Source: an uncultured Bacteriovoracaceae bacterium (GTDB taxonomy: Bacteria > Bdellovibrionota > Bacteriovoracia > Bacteriovoracales > Bacteriovoracaceae). From it: 7,601 nucleotides of DNA. The number at the start of each line of letters is the position of its first letter. The stretch's first letter is position 1. The DNA is taken from positions 1 to 7,601 of the forward strand of contig CALFYV010000401.1 in assembly GCA_937952395.1 (NCBI GenBank), written 5' to 3'. Positions 5,984-7,601 of this stretch are shown in pieces. The translations under genes and the position numbers were made by a program. Below the pieces are notes generated by a model. That model saw only the letters and a program-made list of their open reading frames with translations, was not told the DNA's origin and did no database searches.

Positions 5984-7601
5984 ATGAGCGAATTATCTAA
6001 AACTTATTCTCCACATGAAGTGGAAAAAAAATGGTACCAAACTTGGTTAGAGAATAAATCATTTAAACCTAAAAAAGGTCACGCAAAAAAAACATTTTGT
6101 CTTCTCATGCCTCCACCTAATGTAACAGGGAAATTACATATGGGGCATGCACTTGATCAAACTTGCCAAGATATCATTGTTCGATTCAAAAGAATGAAGG
6201 GCTTTGAAACACTTTGGATACCAGGTAAAGATCATGCCGGTATATCAACTCAAGCAGTGGTAGAAAAGATGATCTATAAGGAAGAAAAGAAAACAAAACA
6301 CGACTTAGGCAGAGATGAGTTTGTAAAACGAATATGGGATTGGAAAGAACAATACGGCAATGAAATCACCCAGCAACTACAAAAAATAGGAATTAGTTGT
6401 GATTGGGATTACGACACTTTCACTATGGACTCTATTCCCAATCAAGCTGTAAGAAAAGTTTTTACTGATCTGTTTAACGAAGGACTTATTTATCAAGCTG
6501 ATTATATCGTTAATTGGGATCCTATCTTACAATCAGCTATATCAGATGCTGAAGTTGAGCATAAAGAAGTGAAAGGTGCTTTCTACCACCTTCTTTATAA
6601 AGTCAAAGACTCTAAAGAAACATTAGAGATTGCCACAACCCGTCCTGAAACATTATTAGGCGATACAGCAGTTGCAGTTAACCCTAATGATGAACGCTTT
6701 AAACATCTTATTGGAAAGAAAGCCATCGTGCCGATTTGCAATAGAGAAGTCCCCATCATTGGTGACGAGTATGTCGATATGGAAAAAGGTACTGGTTGTT
6801 TAAAAGTTACACCAGGTCACGACTTTAACGATTTTGAAATTGGAAAACGACATAATCTACCCATCATTATTATTTTAAATAAGGACGGAACACTTAACGA
6901 AAATGGTCTTGAGTGGACAGGAATAAATATACTTAAAGCTCGCAAGAGTTTTGTTGAAAAACTAGAAGAATTAAAAGTTTTAGTTAAAACCGAAGAGCAT
7001 TTACATCAAGTAGGTCATGGTCAGCGCTCAGATGAAATTGTAGAACCGATGGTAAGCAAACAATGGTTTTTAAATACAAACTCGATGGCCCAAATAGCTG
7101 TGGAAGCAGTCGAAAATGAAGAAATGAAATTTTTTCCTAAAAACTGGGAGAACACTTATTTTTCATGGTTAAGAGAACCCAAACCTTGGTGTATATCTCG
7201 TCAATTATGGTGGGGACATCAAATACCTGTTTACTATTGCGGTAAATGTAAAAATACTTGGGCCAGTGAAATCGACCCCGAAGAATGTTCTAAATGCCAA
7301 AGCAAAGATTTCAAGCAAGATGATGATGTTCTCGATACTTGGTTTAGCTCCGGCTTATTTCCTTTATCAACGTTAGGATGGCCGAATAAAGAAGCCATGA
7401 AAGAAAAAGGATTTGATAAATTTTATCCAACCACAACTCTTGTCACAGGTTTTGACATTATTTTCTTTTGGGTCGCTCGGATGATGATGATGTGTATGAA
7501 GTTTCATAAACATACTCCTTTTGCATAGACATATATTCATGGGCTGGTAAGAGATAAGCATTGCAGAAAAATGAGTAAATCCCTAGGTAATGGTATTGAC
7601 G
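5984..7601 (+). CDS. valS: Valyl-tRNA synthetase (class I), 3'-partial, interrupted by an in-frame TAG
   Basis: The product would load valine onto tRNA-Val in the cytoplasm. ATG 5984 gives MSELSKTYSPHEVEKKWYQ, a normal ValRS N-terminus; an in-frame TTG at 5978, in a TTGA overlap with hisS, would add only two residues. There is no clear Shine-Dalgarno site, so coupling to hisS is likely. Residue numbers run from the ATG: HIGH-type HMGH (52-55), editing-domain TTRPETLLGDTAV and GTGCLKVTPGHD (about 218-280), CISRQLWWGH (about 403-412), a zinc-ribbon-like set of four cysteines (419, 422, 435, 438) and DDVLDTWFSSGL. A TAG at 7526-7528 ends the frame after 514 residues. The same frame then reads TYIHGLVRDKHCRKMSKS and LGNGID to the window edge, so no frameshift is involved. 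Stopping at TAG would remove KMSKS and the tRNA-binding C-terminus and so abolish activity. The cause may be mutation, read-through, recoding or sequence error. Confidence 0.93.
7526..7528 (+). other. In-frame amber (TAG) codon inside valS
   Basis: The TAG falls between PFA and TYIHGLVRD, where ValRS normally reads F-x-x-x-Y, typically with Lys, Arg, Asp, Glu or Thr at the middle position. The codon replaces exactly one residue and the frame is kept on both sides. GAG (Glu), AAG (Lys) or CAG (Gln) would each become TAG by one base change. Confidence 0.9.
7568..7582 (+). other. KMSKS catalytic motif codons, downstream of the amber
   Basis: AAA ATG AGT AAA TCC encodes KMSKS, the second class I synthetase signature, which stabilises the adenylate transition state. 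It is intact and in the valS frame, 13 codons after the TAG, and is followed by LGNGID as in other ValRS proteins. Its preservation argues against an old, decaying pseudogene. Confidence 0.92.

Noticed and set aside
1748..6031. A8 runs at 1748-1755, 4424-4431, 5252-5259 and 6024-6031 as programmed slippage sites
   Set aside because: Each is in frame in a gene that reads normally on both sides. Such runs are expected in Lys-rich, AT-rich coding DNA.
7526..7528. TAG as a pyrrolysine site or programmed special-amino-acid codon
   Set aside because: Pyrrolysine is known in methylamine methyltransferases and a few others, not ValRS. The position is variable, not catalytic, and no special signal is visible.
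7373..7561. Minus-strand 62-aa ORF opposite the end of valS
   Set aside because: It is antisense to conserved ValRS sequence; its His run is simply the complement of the ATG repeat encoding MMMM.
7526..7601. Frameshift as the cause of the valS break
   Set aside because: Homology continues in the same frame on both sides of the TAG, so a single-codon change suffices.
1..7601. CRISPR array, insertion sequence, tRNA, phage or defence genes
   Set aside because: No spaced repeats, terminal inverted repeats, transposase motifs or tRNA-like folds were seen, and coding sequence fills almost the whole window.

Overview
The window is 7.6 kb of AT-rich (about one-third G+C by eye), densely packed bacterial DNA. 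Every supported gene is on the + strand, and most neighbours overlap by 14-35 bases or nearly touch. Three predicted exported proteins with Lys-rich Sec signal peptides, a heterodisulfide-reductase-like Fe-S oxidoreductase and the AT-rich composition suggest a Gram-negative bacterium. My best guess is a Bdellovibrionota-like (Bacteriovorax/Halobacteriovorax-type) or other former deltaproteobacterial lineage. That placement is inference; no rRNA or other diagnostic marker is present. The window begins and ends inside genes and has a non-round length, so it may be a whole metagenomic contig.

Layout: (1) 1-870, the C-terminal part of a two-CCG-domain Fe-S oxidoreductase. (2) 836-4599, three overlapping genes for exported proteins of unknown function: a 649-aa protein with 20 cysteines, a 342-aa beta-rich, possibly propeller-like protein, and a 272-aa protein with an acidic Trp-Lys-Pro tail. 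(3) 4600-4667, the only real intergenic gap, holding a good sigma70-type promoter and a GTG-deciding ribosome binding site. (4) 4668 to the end, hisS followed 2 bases later by valS, an aminoacyl-tRNA synthetase operon.

Two points deserve attention. First, a strong intrinsic terminator (12-bp stem plus T-tract) follows the Fe-S gene stop, yet it lies inside the next gene, where the same bases encode the hydrophobic core of that protein's signal peptide. One sequence is thus both terminator and secretion signal. Second, valS is interrupted by an in-frame TAG at 7526-7528, and the same frame continues straight on through the KMSKS catalytic motif. Two conserved-Gly-to-Cys differences flank this amber. 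All three departures could be G-to-T changes, so error or damage at a contig end is a serious alternative to a nonsense mutation, suppression or recoding.

The synthetases are housekeeping translation enzymes. The Fe-S protein probably moves electrons at the membrane. The exported trio looks like one envelope or secreted module, but its job cannot be read from sequence. I found no mobile element, tRNA, rRNA, CRISPR array or defence system.
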